The notes beneath the pieces are model-generated. The model had not been told where the DNA came from, did no database searches, and worked only from the letters and a program-made list of their open reading frames with translations. 43,037 nt of DNA. It comes from JBKEAJ01 sp047972135. Its GTDB lineage: Bacteria; Bacteroidota; Bacteroidia; Bacteroidales; Prolixibacteraceae. Of this stretch, positions 8,543 through 16,952 are shown piece after piece (the first letter of the stretch is position 1; every line of letters starts with the position of its first letter). Location: NCBI GenBank assembly GCA_047972135.1, contig JBKEAJ010000144.1:1-43037 (forward strand), in the 5' to 3' direction. The translations under genes were made by a program, and so were the position numbers.

Positions 8543-9646
8543 TTATTTACGGTCAAGTTTAAAAAATAAATTGACTTCCAAGCCTCCAATATTATCAAAA
8601 AGTGCTCCCGTTACACTAGACAGACAATTTGCCTGCTTCTCGCGCTTCAATACTCCAAGAAATGCAAAGATTATCGCTTCCTTGAAATCTATTATAAGCT
8701 TGTCGGGAATAACAACATCGATATTGTCGGACAGATAAGCATCGACAAGCTCCATTAAAAATTTGTTCTTTGCTCCGCCACCCGTAAACAATACTCGTTT
8801 CTTATCTCGACTGCCACAAAATATCTCATTTATATCTCTCGCCATTCGCATTGCAGCATGGTGAGTGTAAGTACAAAGCACATCCTGTAAGGCAATATCG
8901 CAATTTGAAATTGTCGGTAAAATAAATTCTTCAAATTGCTCAAAACCAAGAGTCTTAGGATGAGATTTCGTATAATATGGGAATGTGTTTAGCTTGTCGT
9001 TTAATGCAGGCATCAGCGTGCCACCCCTGCCAAGCTCTCCATCCCTGTCGTACTCACAGCCAAAGTACTCACGACACAGATAATTCAAGACCATATTGGA
9101 ATGACAAATGTCGAAAGCAAGGGTCTTATCCCCCTCTAAAAAAGAAATATTCGATATCCCGCCTATGTTGACGCAAGCATCATACTCGCTAAACAACAGA
9201 CGATCGCCAATAGGAACAAGTGGTGCGCCCTGACCTCCCAAAGCTACATCGGCAGAACGAAAATCATATATCACAGGCAACTCCGTCTGCTTCGAGATAT
9301 TGTATCCACAGCCTATCTGTAAGGTGTAGCCGCCCGACGGGGAATGAAATATAGTGTGTCCGTGAGAGGCTATAAAATCAGCCTTAATATCATTATCATC
9401 AACAAAGTGCCGAACAGCATTGCCAATGTATATACCCAACTCTTTGTCGAGCTTCAGCAATTCCAAGCCCGACAGATTTACGGCTCCTTTGAGATGGAGT
9501 GTCATGCTCTTGCTGTATGGTACTTCCGAAGCATTCAGAACATCGAAATTCCACTTGTCGTCGCAATTAGTAAACTCACAATCAACTAAATCAAGACCAT
9601 CCAAAGATGTTCCCGACATTACTCCTATTGCTCTGTATTTTTTCAT
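8543..9646 (-). CDS. anmK: Anhydro-N-acetylmuramic acid kinase
   Basis: The enzyme hydrolyses the 1,6-anhydro bond of anhydroMurNAc and phosphorylates it to MurNAc-6-phosphate, a step of peptidoglycan recycling in the cytoplasm. The N-terminal GVMSGTSLDGLDL is the family signature; a second ATPase-fold motif is CVNIGGISNISFL, and FTGGGAKNKFLMELV near the C-terminus is the adenosine-binding region. The length of 367 residues is normal. The ATG at 9646 (MKKYRAIG) is preferred over one 18 bases upstream because the conserved part starts right after it. The symporter gene follows after 7 bases. The upstream spacer carries a dispersed repeat and separates it from ribD. Confidence 0.96.
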   Translation of the reverse strand: MKKYRAIGVMSGTSLDGLDLVDCEFTNCDDKWNFDVLNASEVPYSKSMTLHLKGAVNLSGLELLKLDKELGIYIGNAVRHFVDDNDIKADFIASHGHTIFHSPSGGYTLQIGCGYNISKQTELPVIYDFRSADVALGGQGAPLVPIGDRLLFSEYDACVNIGGISNISFLEGDKTLAFDICHSNMVLNYLCREYFGCEYDRDGELGRGGTLMPALNDKLNTFPYYTKSHPKTLGFEQFEEFILPTISNCDIALQDVLCTYTHHAAMRMARDINEIFCGSRDKKRVLFTGGGAKNKFLMELVDAYLSDNIDVVIPDKLIIDFKEAIIFAFLGVLKREKQANCLSSVTGALFDNIGGLEVNLFFKLDRK

Positions 9647-9710
9647 GTATTTATAATTTTGCAATAAGCTGTAAGCTACAGGCTTTATGCTTTTGCCATT
9701 TTTAATAATC

Positions 9711-9736
9711 CGTCATTGCGAGCCTTAGCGTGGCAA
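9711..9736. repeat. Dispersed repeat module A, first copy (overlaps ribD stop)
   Basis: A 26-base stretch that pairs, on the opposite strand, with 29716-29741 at 24 of 26 positions; shared cores include TTGCCACGCTAA and GCAATGACG. Here it covers the last three sense codons and the stop of ribD. A related stretch, with TATGCTTTTG and TTTTTAAT blocks, lies just to the left (9686-9705) and recurs at 23643-23662. The module resembles a widely seen bacterial intergenic repeat. Confidence 0.75.
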
Positions 9737-10777
9737 ACGAATATAATGATAAAGATTCGTACGACCTACACTGCTGACGCTCAGTAGGTTTTCATTGCTA
9801 AGCAAGGGAGCTTTTGTACCCTCGTCGAACTCCACCTCGCCGATGTAGCGGAAAGCCTCATCCCACAGCCCTTTATTGATAAAGGATGCAAGAAATTTTG
9901 CACCTCCCTCGATTATCAGCGAATTGATGCCCTGCCCTGCCAATGTGTGCAAAATATCAAGCTCCATGTCGGCAGACCCTGCCGTCGATTCGCTGCTCAC
10001 GTGTTTCGGCAGCTCGGCATTGTCGGAACAAAAGCATATTACCCTTGTGCCGTCCTCGTTAAAACCTTTGACTGCCGCAGGCAAGCGATTATTCCTATCA
10101 ATCAAGACCCTGACAGGATTTGTGCCACTCCACTCCCTGACCGTAAGCGCAGGATTATCGTAAAGAACAGTATTTGTACCCACCATCACAGCATCTTCCT
10201 CAGCTCTCTGCCTGTGTACCAACATCTTTGCCCACTCATTGGTGAGCCACTTCGGAGTGTCGTCGTCGTTTTTCCTTGTGCCATCCATAAACCCCCGTGG
10301 CGTTTCTGCCCATTTCAATATCACATAGGGGCGTCCCTTTTTTATTATCGAAAAGAAACGGCGGTTTAAATATTCGGCTTCCTCCCTGCACACATTCTCT
10401 ACAAGCTCCACACCAGCCTTGCGAAGCCTGTCTATCCCCCTACCCGACACCTGCGGATTGGGGTCGGTGCAGGCTACAACAACTTGCGGAATACCACTCT
10501 CAATAATCAAATCAGCACACGGAGGTGTCCTCCCATAATGCGAACAGGGTTCGAGAGTAACATAAAGAGTTGACTGCTTCAACAGCTCTTTGTCCTTCAC
10601 TAAATTTATGGCATTTACCTCAGCATGTGCCTCTCCTGCCTTGCGGTGAAAGCCCTCGCCTATTATCTTGTCATTATGTACAACAACACAGCCCACAAGC
10701 GGATTGGGTGAGGTACTGCCCAAGCCCCTGCGTGCCAATTGCAAGGCTCGGTGCATATATTTTTCGTTGTAGTTCAT
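9725..10777 (-). CDS. ribD: Bifunctional riboflavin biosynthesis deaminase/reductase
   Basis: RibD carries out two steps of riboflavin synthesis: deamination of diaminohydroxyribosylaminopyrimidine phosphate and reduction of the ribosyl chain with NADPH. The N-terminal deaminase has the zinc site HAEVNAI (51-57), with E53 as proton shuttle, and PCSHYGRTPPC (77-87). The C-terminal reductase runs from about 145, with the substrate-binding region RPYVILKWAETPRGFMDG. The length of 350 residues is normal. The final codons and stop are made of a dispersed repeat sequence (9711-9736), so the extreme C-terminus may be recently altered. No FMN riboswitch is present; the 57 bases between it and divergent prmC are too short for one. 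Other rib genes are not in the window. Confidence 0.96.
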   Translation of the reverse strand: MNYNEKYMHRALQLARRGLGSTSPNPLVGCVVVHNDKIIGEGFHRKAGEAHAEVNAINLVKDKELLKQSTLYVTLEPCSHYGRTPPCADLIIESGIPQVVVACTDPNPQVSGRGIDRLRKAGVELVENVCREEAEYLNRRFFSIIKKGRPYVILKWAETPRGFMDGTRKNDDDTPKWLTNEWAKMLVHRQRAEEDAVMVGTNTVLYDNPALTVREWSGTNPVRVLIDRNNRLPAAVKGFNEDGTRVICFCSDNAELPKHVSSESTAGSADMELDILHTLAGQGINSLIIEGGAKFLASFINKGLWDEAFRYIGEVEFDEGTKAPLLSNENLLSVSSVGRTNLYHYIRLPR

Positions 10778-10834
10778 ATTTTTAGATGTTAGATATTGGA
10801 CTAACAGCCATACTCACTTTGTTTTTCATTCTCA

Positions 10835-11725
10835 ATGGAAATGAATATCTTTAGCGTTCAAATTTACAAAAAAGTGCGAGAGTTTATAGTAAAGGCAAGG
10901 GAAAACCTAAAGAATATTTATCCACAGAAGGAAAGCGATGCCATCATCAATATACTGCTGGAACACGTCGGCATCAATAAAACAACACGCTTTGCCAATC
11001 CCTCGCAGACTCTTACGGGCGAACAAACAAAATGGCTTTATTCCGCCCTCAACAGACTCTTGAAACATACGCCTATACAACATATTATTGGATATGTAGA
11101 TTTTTATGACACCAAAATATCAGTCAACAAACACACATTAATCCCACGTCCGGAAACTGAAGAGTTGGTTGATATTGTCATCGCTAAATATGGAGACTTG
11201 GGGAAGTTAAACGTTCTGGATTTGTGTACAGGCAGTGGCTGCATAGCAATAGCACTGGCAAAGAAATTGAAGAGTGCCTTTGTCGAGGCTGTTGATTTGT
11301 CGGAAGATGCCCTTAACATGGCAACAAAAAACGCCATACAAAACAAGGTAGATGTAGAGTTTAAAAATTTGGATTTGCTTAATGCCGAATACCCTGATTT
11401 TGGAAATAAAAAATACGACATAATCATAAGCAACCCTCCATATATACCTAATAAGCAGAGGAATGCACTCGACAAAAACGTCATTCTGCATGAACCTGAG
11501 ATGGCATTGTTCGTTCCAGACGAACACCCGATAATCTTTTATGAAAAAATTGCCCTATTGACTGACAAACTGCTGATGGACAAGGGCGTGCTATTCCTCG
11601 AAACACATGAAGATTTTGCAATGCAAGTGGTAAACTTCATTGATGAAAACACCAAACTTAATGCCGAAGTGAGGACAGATTTATTTGGAAAAAAAAGATT
11701 TGTTATATCTCAGTTTACAAGTTAG
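10835..11725 (+). CDS. prmC: Release factor glutamine methyltransferase
   Basis: PrmC (HemK) methylates the glutamine of the GGQ motif in peptide release factors 1 and 2, using S-adenosylmethionine. The SAM-binding motif LDLCTGSGCIAIAL is at 128-141, and the substrate-glutamine motif NPPY is at 200-203. The family element IPRPETEELV is at 103-112. The 296-residue length is typical. Two close ATGs (10835 and 10841) are possible starts. The gene is divergent from ribD; the 57-base spacer carries a short block (10782-10810) that recurs near mnmA. Confidence 0.96.
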   Translation: MEMNIFSVQIYKKVREFIVKARENLKNIYPQKESDAIINILLEHVGINKTTRFANPSQTLTGEQTKWLYSALNRLLKHTPIQHIIGYVDFYDTKISVNKHTLIPRPETEELVDIVIAKYGDLGKLNVLDLCTGSGCIAIALAKKLKSAFVEAVDLSEDALNMATKNAIQNKVDVEFKNLDLLNAEYPDFGNKKYDIIISNPPYIPNKQRNALDKNVILHEPEMALFVPDEHPIIFYEKIALLTDKLLMDKGVLFLETHEDFAMQVVNFIDENTKLNAEVRTDLFGKKRFVISQFTS

Positions 11726-11779
11726 TGCAAAATCTGGAAATTTAACATGCTCACAAGTATTAATTCTCATTTTTTTATT

Positions 11780-11787
11780 ACCTTTGC
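11780..11787 (+). promoter_or_regulatory. Putative -7 box ahead of doxX
   Basis: TACCTTTG is a perfect match to the Bacteroidetes TAnnTTTG element, 51 bases before the DoxX start. No good TTG/TTTG is seen at the right distance upstream, so this is a half-match supported by the identical box at exbB, pheS and the ABC operon. Confidence 0.4.
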
Positions 11788-11838
11788 TGCTCGTCGCACT
11801 ATAATTGTGTGTTTACTTAACAATTAATTATCTGTTAA

Positions 11839-12321
11839 ATGAGACAGGATTCTTTTTCTTTTTCGCAATCTACTTGGCTTGTAGTGTTGCGCGTGCTCAT
11901 TGGTTGGCACTTCTTGTATGAAGGTCTGGTTAAAGTGTTGAATCCAAAATGGACAGGCTTTGGATATCTGATGGACTCTGGAGGATTCATGCCAGGATTT
12001 TTTAAATGGATTGCTCAAAGCGACACTCTGCTGACTATTGCTGACCTCACTGTACAATGGGGCTTGGTAGCCATAGGATTTTTCCTTATTATTGGACTAT
12101 TTACCAGAGTATTTTCAATATTCGGAATTGCTATGCTGGCTTTTTTCTACCTCTCGCACCCACCATGCATAGACACAAATTACGCAATGCCAAGCGAAGG
12201 CTCATATTTGTGGATTGATAAAAACCTGATAGAGATTGCAGCACTAGCTGTAACATACTCCTTCCGAACGTCGATGATTATGGGTCTCGACGGATTGTTT
12301 AACAGAAGAAAAAGATATTAG
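11839..12321 (+). CDS. DoxX family membrane protein
   Basis: A 160-residue integral membrane protein with four hydrophobic helices (about 10-28, 68-88, 92-108, 132-150). The opening VVLRVLIGWHFLYEGLVKV is typical of DoxX/TQO-small-subunit-like proteins, with the common W-H-F-L-Y-E-G. DoxX members have been linked to quinone-coupled redox reactions. The stop is 3 bases before the start of the Gfo/Idh/MocA oxidoreductase gene, so the two are almost certainly one transcription unit, which suggests that this protein serves a membrane partner role for the exported oxidoreductase; that is inference. The TACCTTTG box at 11780 is the likely promoter. Confidence 0.9.
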   Translation: MRQDSFSFSQSTWLVVLRVLIGWHFLYEGLVKVLNPKWTGFGYLMDSGGFMPGFFKWIAQSDTLLTIADLTVQWGLVAIGFFLIIGLFTRVFSIFGIAMLAFFYLSHPPCIDTNYAMPSEGSYLWIDKNLIEIAALAVTYSFRTSMIMGLDGLFNRRKRY

Positions 12322-12324
12322 AAT

Positions 12325-13932
12325 ATGTATCCTGAAAACAACAGCAGACGTGGTGCCATAAAAACACTGGTTTCAATTCCTATTTTTGGAGCAATGGCTT
12401 ATGGGGCCTATAAAACATCAAAAAAACATAGTGCCGACAAGAGCTTGGGCGACACTTTTAAACTCGACACCTCATCGCCAACGGTGATGAGCGTTCAAGC
12501 CGACGGTAAACAGCTCAGAATAGGGATTATAGGCTTTGGTATCAGAGGAAAACAACTTATGAGAGCGGCAGGATTTGCAGAACCATCTCACTTGCAAGAC
12601 CTTATAGACGCCAACAAGAAGAATTCAAAAGACAGCAGATACGCAGACTTCAAAGAACAGGAGGATCTAAATATTGTGGTGAACGGAGTGTGCGACATTT
12701 TCGATGTGTATGGAGAGGCGGCCGTTAAGGCAGGTGCAAATATCCACAAAGAAGGCCTAAACGGGAAGCTAGGCAAAGAACCCAAAAGATATAAACACTA
12801 CAAAGAACTGCTGGCAGCAGAAGACATTGATGCAGTGATAATCGCATCACCCGACCATTGGCACGGAACAATGGCCTACGATGCTATCAATGCCGGAAAG
12901 CATGTTTATGTGGAAAAACCAATGACTTGGACTGTCCCCGAAACATTTATGCTCAGAGAAGCGGTAAAGAAAAGCGGACTGGTATTTCAACTGGGACATC
13001 AAGGACGACAAACAGACAGCTACATAAGAGCTAAGGAAATTATCGAAAAAGATATGCTGGGACACGTCTCCCTGATAGAAACTTGCACAAACAGGAACTC
13101 CCCTAACGGAGCATGGGTATATCCTATAATAGAGGGAGCAAATGAAAATACAATCGACTGGAAACAGTTTGCCGGAAACCCCGACAGAACCACCGAATAC
13201 CTCGATTATATGGAAAGCCACAATTTGATGAAATACGTCGGATCAGACAGCCGGCATAAGTTCAGCCTAGAACGCTTCTTCCGGTGGAGATGCTGGTGGG
13301 ACTACAGCACAGGACTTAGCGGCGACCTGCTGACTCATGAGTACGACGCAGTAAATCAGATAATGGGGCTGGGAATACCTAGCTCGGTGACATCATCGGG
13401 AGGTGTATATTTCTTTAAAGACGGACGTACTGTCCCCGACGTGCTGAATACTACAATGGAATTTGCACACAAGGATTTAACCTTCTTATACAGCGCTACA
13501 CAAGCAAATCAATACTACCGTGGCAAGAAATTCATGGGTCACGATGCCACAATGGAGCTGTCGAATACAATCACGGTTAAGGTTGACCCAAATTCAACAA
13601 AATATGCCGATAAAATTAAAGATGGCATTATAATTCCCAATGAGCCTATCCTGAACTATCGGCCGGGACAGAAAGACGTGGATGCAATAACATCACCCAC
13701 AGAATTGTATTTCGCACAACGCGGACTGGTAAATTCATATATTGACGGCAAGAGATACGACACCACTCACCTACACATACGAGAATGGCTAGAATGTATC
13801 AGGCAAAATAAAACTCCAAGTTGCAACATCGACAGAGGATTCGAGGAAGCTATATCAGCACACATGGGCACTAGAGCTTATCTCGAAGGTAAAACCAAAC
13901 ATTGGGATGCAGCCAAAGAGAAGATTGTGTAA
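12325..13932 (+). CDS. Gfo/Idh/MocA family oxidoreductase with Tat-type signal
   Basis: A 535-residue NAD(P)-dependent oxidoreductase of the Gfo/Idh/MocA family. The N-terminus has twin arginines followed by a hydrophobic helix (NSRRGAIKTLVSIPIFGAMA, 6-25), so it is likely folded in the cytoplasm with its cofactor and exported by Tat. The Rossmann motif is GIIGFGIRG (67-75), the substrate-side motif PDHWH is at 176-180, and the catalytic lysine motif EKP is intact at 197-199. Members oxidise or isomerise sugars at various positions; close relatives in Bacteroidetes make 3-keto-glycosides. It follows the DoxX gene after 3 bases. Substrate unknown. Confidence 0.94.
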   Translation: MYPENNSRRGAIKTLVSIPIFGAMAYGAYKTSKKHSADKSLGDTFKLDTSSPTVMSVQADGKQLRIGIIGFGIRGKQLMRAAGFAEPSHLQDLIDANKKNSKDSRYADFKEQEDLNIVVNGVCDIFDVYGEAAVKAGANIHKEGLNGKLGKEPKRYKHYKELLAAEDIDAVIIASPDHWHGTMAYDAINAGKHVYVEKPMTWTVPETFMLREAVKKSGLVFQLGHQGRQTDSYIRAKEIIEKDMLGHVSLIETCTNRNSPNGAWVYPIIEGANENTIDWKQFAGNPDRTTEYLDYMESHNLMKYVGSDSRHKFSLERFFRWRCWWDYSTGLSGDLLTHEYDAVNQIMGLGIPSSVTSSGGVYFFKDGRTVPDVLNTTMEFAHKDLTFLYSATQANQYYRGKKFMGHDATMELSNTITVKVDPNSTKYADKIKDGIIIPNEPILNYRPGQKDVDAITSPTELYFAQRGLVNSYIDGKRYDTTHLHIREWLECIRQNKTPSCNIDRGFEEAISAHMGTRAYLEGKTKHWDAAKEKIV

Positions 13933-13965
13933 TGAGAGTCGTCGTATAAAAATCATAATACAGCT

Positions 13966-14673
13966 ATGCAACTTTTACTTTTAAGCAATTCAACAATGAA
14001 AGGCGAGGAATATCTGGAATATCCCCTGCCTATGATTTCAAATTTTCTCGGCAAACAAGCCCTGAAAGGTGCGTTTATTCCTTATGCCGGAGTAAGACTA
14101 TCGTACGATGAGTATGAAAGCAAAGTGAAAAAACGTTTCGAGGAGTTGGGACACCAACTGGAGAGTGTGCATAAGAGTGCATCCCCAATCGACACCGTAA
14201 ATAATGCCGATTTCATAGTAGTGGGCGGTGGCAACTCGTTTATGCTGCTACACAAGCTATACGAAACAGGACTACTAGACGCAATCAAAAAGAAAGTCGC
14301 TAAGGGCGCACCATACATTGGCTGGAGCGCAGGCTCAAACATGGCTTGCCCGACAATAAAGACCACTAACGACATGCCTATTATTCAGCCAAAATCCTTC
14401 GATGCATTGGGATTAATTCCGTTTCAAATAAATCCGCACTACACAGAGAAAACTATCGACGGTCACGGCGGAGAATCAAGACTCGACAGACTATCGGAGT
14501 TCCTTGTCGCAAACCCCGGACTGACAGTAATCTGCCTAGAAGAAGGTTGCGCAATCGAAGTCCACGACAACAATTTTAAGTATCTAGGCAAGAACGACTT
14601 ATTAGTCCTAAGTACAAATGGAGAGAAAGCATATTACAAACCTAACTCCTTAATTGATACTACAATGCTGTGA
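13966..14673 (+). CDS. pepE: Alpha-aspartyl dipeptidase (peptidase E, family S51)
   Basis: PepE cleaves Asp-X dipeptides. The nucleophile serine is in the strand-turn motif GWSAGSN (S121), GGGNSF lies at 87-92, and D136 and H158 (NPHYTE) complete the expected Ser-Asp-His set; the spacing equals that of Salmonella PepE (S120, D135, H157) shifted by one. The 235-residue length is normal. No signal peptide, so cytoplasmic. It follows the oxidoreductase gene by 33 bases in the same direction. The last codons and stop lie in an octamer tandem repeat (14665-14696). Confidence 0.94.
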   Translation: MQLLLLSNSTMKGEEYLEYPLPMISNFLGKQALKGAFIPYAGVRLSYDEYESKVKKRFEELGHQLESVHKSASPIDTVNNADFIVVGGGNSFMLLHKLYETGLLDAIKKKVAKGAPYIGWSAGSNMACPTIKTTNDMPIIQPKSFDALGLIPFQINPHYTEKTIDGHGGESRLDRLSEFLVANPGLTVICLEEGCAIEVHDNNFKYLGKNDLLVLSTNGEKAYYKPNSLIDTTML

Positions 14674-14696
14674 TGCTGTGATGTTATGATGTTATG
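14665..14696. repeat. Octamer tandem repeat across the pepE stop
   Basis: Four 8-base units in a row: two of ATGCTGTG then two of ATGTTATG. The first unit encodes the last two sense codons of pepE (ATG CTG) and the start of its stop TGA; the others lie in the spacer. Confidence 0.85.
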
Positions 14697-14719
14697 ATTG
14701 AAATACAATATTTAGAATT

Positions 14720-14773
14720 TAAGGTTTAAAATGCTGTAGGCTATAAGCGAACAGCCGATGAAAATGTGATGAT
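14720..14773. repeat. Dispersed repeat modules C and E, first copies
   Basis: 14720-14756 matches the reverse strand of 33769-33819, sharing TAAGGTTTAAAATGCTG and TAGGCTATAAGCGA; the other copy has about 14 extra bases in the middle. 14750-14773 matches 37887-37910 at 21 of 24 positions (AACAGC...AATGTGATGAT). The two modules overlap here, which shows that they can be joined end to end. Confidence 0.75.
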
Positions 14774-14788
14774 TTGCTGATGTGATAA

Positions 14789-14813
14789 TTAGATAATCTA
14801 GGCTGTTATCTAA
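14789..14813. promoter_or_regulatory. Inverted repeat upstream of the glutaminyl cyclase gene
   Basis: Perfect 8-base arms TTAGATAA and TTATCTAA separated by 9 bases, ending 12 bases before the ATG at 14826. It could be an operator or a hairpin in the mRNA leader near the start codon. No TAnnTTTG promoter is obvious around it. Confidence 0.4.
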
Positions 14814-14825
14814 AAATATAAAACA

Positions 14826-15878
14826 ATGAGATTATTTACGCTTGTAATAATGCTATTCGTACTGTCCACATCGGTGAGTTGTGGAGAGAAGTCGAAGAAA
14901 CCTTTTGCCAATATAACTATCGAACAAGCAAAGAAATTGAAGCTGGGCGACCCACTTCATGCAAATATCAAAATCAAGAAACGTGGTGGCAGCATCGAAA
15001 GCGTGAAAGTTTATCTAAATTCTGAGCTTGTCAAAGAGACTAAAGACGAAGAGTTTAGCATCAGCATCGATAAAATAACAGAACTGGGAACGAATGTTAT
15101 GAGTGTCGATATTCTTAAGACCGACGGAAAAGAAAACAAGATAAGCCAATACCTAACAGTACTGTCAGACATCACGCCTAAACAATTAAAATATACCGTC
15201 AAGCGAGAGTTCGACCACAGACGAGAGTTCTACACGCAAGGGCTGGAATATTTCAAGGGCAACATTCTGGAAAGCACCGGCGAACACGGAGAGTCGGGCA
15301 TATTCCTACTGGACAAAAACGCTACTAGTGTAATGAAAGAAGTGAGGCTGGACGATAAGTATTTTGGCGAAGGCGTAAGCGTACTTAACAATAAAATCTA
15401 TCAACTCACATGGCAGTCTAAAAAGGGATTTGTTTACGATGCCGACAATTTCTCGCTCATAGATAGCTTCGCATTGCCGTCGAACGAAGGCTGGGGAATA
15501 ACAAACGACGGCAGACACCTGATAATCAGCGACGGGACAAGCCGCATATTCTTCCTATCCCCCGATAATTTTAAAACTCAAAAGTCAATTTCTATTTACA
15601 ACGACAAAGGGCAAGTGAAATATCTGAACGAACTGGAACTTGTTGGCAACAAGCTCTACGCCAATGTGTACACAACAAACACTATATTACAGATTGACAT
15701 CAACACCGGACAAGTGCTTGCCTATCTTGACCTGAGCGAAGTGGCAAAACAAATGAAAGGAACGACCAAATACCCTCTGGACTACCTCAACGGGATAGCA
15801 TGGAACAAGGAGAAAAACACCATGCTCCTCACAGGAAAACGCTGGCCTAAATATTTTGAAGTGGAACTAAGTGAGTAA
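14826..15878 (+). CDS. Glutaminyl-peptide cyclotransferase lipoprotein (plant/bacterial type)
   Basis: The enzyme turns N-terminal glutamine of peptides into pyroglutamate. The 350-residue product starts with a lipoprotein signal, MRLFTLVIMLFVLSTSVSCG, whose lipobox places the lipid cysteine at 19. An N-terminal immunoglobulin-like region of about 100 residues precedes the catalytic beta-propeller. The propeller has the family hallmarks YTQGLEYFKGNILESTGEHG (about residues 137-156) and YPLDYLNGIAWN near the C-terminus. The extra N-terminal domain is typical of Bacteroidetes members. The localisation is probably the periplasmic side of a membrane. An inverted repeat sits right ahead of the start. 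Confidence 0.9.
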   Translation: MRLFTLVIMLFVLSTSVSCGEKSKKPFANITIEQAKKLKLGDPLHANIKIKKRGGSIESVKVYLNSELVKETKDEEFSISIDKITELGTNVMSVDILKTDGKENKISQYLTVLSDITPKQLKYTVKREFDHRREFYTQGLEYFKGNILESTGEHGESGIFLLDKNATSVMKEVRLDDKYFGEGVSVLNNKIYQLTWQSKKGFVYDADNFSLIDSFALPSNEGWGITNDGRHLIISDGTSRIFFLSPDNFKTQKSISIYNDKGQVKYLNELELVGNKLYANVYTTNTILQIDINTGQVLAYLDLSEVAKQMKGTTKYPLDYLNGIAWNKEKNTMLLTGKRWPKYFEVELSE

Positions 15879-15906
15879 ATCTGCCGTCTTGCTAAGTATC
15901 AATTTC

Positions 15907-16926
15907 CTAAAAGATATTCGAGACTTGTCGTAAAAATCGCACATCGTTTTCAAAGAAATGTCGCAAATCGTTGATGCGGTATTTTAACATAGCTATGCGC
16001 TCTATCCCCATACCAAAGGCAAATCCGGTGTACTTCTTGGAGTCGATATCACAAGCATCCAGCACGTTGGGGTCAACCATCCCACAGCCCAAGACTTCCA
16101 ACCAGCCAGTGTACTTACACACATTGCAGCCCTTGCCTCCACAAAGCGAACAACTGACATCCATCTCGGCAGACGGCTCGGTAAATGGAAAGTAGGACGG
16201 TCGTAATCTGATTTTCGTGTCTTCGCCAAAATACTCCTTTGCAAAATATAACAAGGTCTGTTTCAAATCGGCGAAAGAAACATTCTCGTCTACATACAAT
16301 CCCTCAATCTGATGAAAAATGCAATGCGCACGTGCAGAAATAGCCTCGTTCCTAAACACCCGACCCGGAAATATTGCCCTAAACGGCGGATTGGCATCCT
16401 TCATTTCTCGCACCTGCACGCTGGAAGTGTGAGTACGCAACAATATATTCTCTTTCTGACTCACGAAGAATGTGTCCTGCATATCGCGTGCAGGATGCTC
16501 CTCCGGAAAGTTCAATGCCGTAAAAACATGCCAGTCATCCTCAATCTCCCTATCCTCGCTTATAACAAAACCTAAGCGACCAAAAATAGAGCAAATCTCC
16601 TTTTTTACCAATGCTAATGGGTGGCGACTGCCAAGCCGCTGTGGCTCACCCGGACGTGTTAAATCCTCGCCCTCTGAACCTGCCTCCCCTTTCTTGAAGC
16701 TCTGCCTCAGCTCATCCAACTCCCTCGTAACAAAGGCTTTAAGCTCGTTGAGCTGCTTGCCAATCTCTCGCTTCTGATCGTTGGGAACTGACTTGAAATC
16801 GTCGAAAAGCTCGCTAAGTAGCCCTTTCTTACTTAAATACTTAATTCGTAACTCCTCAAGCTCTTCGGCAGATTCGGCTACCCACGCCGACACTTGTGCC
16901 TTTATCTCTTCTATTTTTGACTGCAT
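15907..16926 (-). CDS. pheS: Phenylalanine-tRNA ligase alpha subunit
   Basis: PheS charges tRNA-Phe together with PheT. The 339-residue protein has the N-terminal coiled-coil tRNA-binding region (1-90) and the class II catalytic core: motif 2 in FRAIFPGRVFRNEAI then HIFHQ-like HCIFHQIEG, a cysteine-rich insert CSLCGGKGCNVCKYTGW seen in many bacterial PheS, and motif 3 FGMGIERIAMLKY. pheT is not adjacent: downstream, the convergent glutaminyl cyclase gene ends 28 bases away. A TACCTTTG box lies 18 bases upstream of the start. Confidence 0.98.
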   Translation of the reverse strand: MQSKIEEIKAQVSAWVAESAEELEELRIKYLSKKGLLSELFDDFKSVPNDQKREIGKQLNELKAFVTRELDELRQSFKKGEAGSEGEDLTRPGEPQRLGSRHPLALVKKEICSIFGRLGFVISEDREIEDDWHVFTALNFPEEHPARDMQDTFFVSQKENILLRTHTSSVQVREMKDANPPFRAIFPGRVFRNEAISARAHCIFHQIEGLYVDENVSFADLKQTLLYFAKEYFGEDTKIRLRPSYFPFTEPSAEMDVSCSLCGGKGCNVCKYTGWLEVLGCGMVDPNVLDACDIDSKKYTGFAFGMGIERIAMLKYRINDLRHFFENDVRFLRQVSNIF

Positions 16927-16944
16927 CTCTTACTTTCTTTTCCA

Positions 16945-16952
16945 CAAAGGTA
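16945..16952 (-). promoter_or_regulatory. Putative -7 box of pheS
   Basis: The minus strand reads TACCTTTG, a perfect TAnnTTTG match, 18 bases before the pheS start, implying a very short leader. A TTTG occurs upstream but 26 bases away, longer than the usual 19-21. Confidence 0.4.

Noticed and set aside
9947..10369. Plus-strand frame of 140 codons in ribD
   Set aside because: Antisense to conserved ribD; no recognisable domain.
10778..10834. FMN riboswitch ahead of ribD
   Set aside because: The 57-base spacer to the divergent prmC is too short for the structure and none of its conserved parts is seen.
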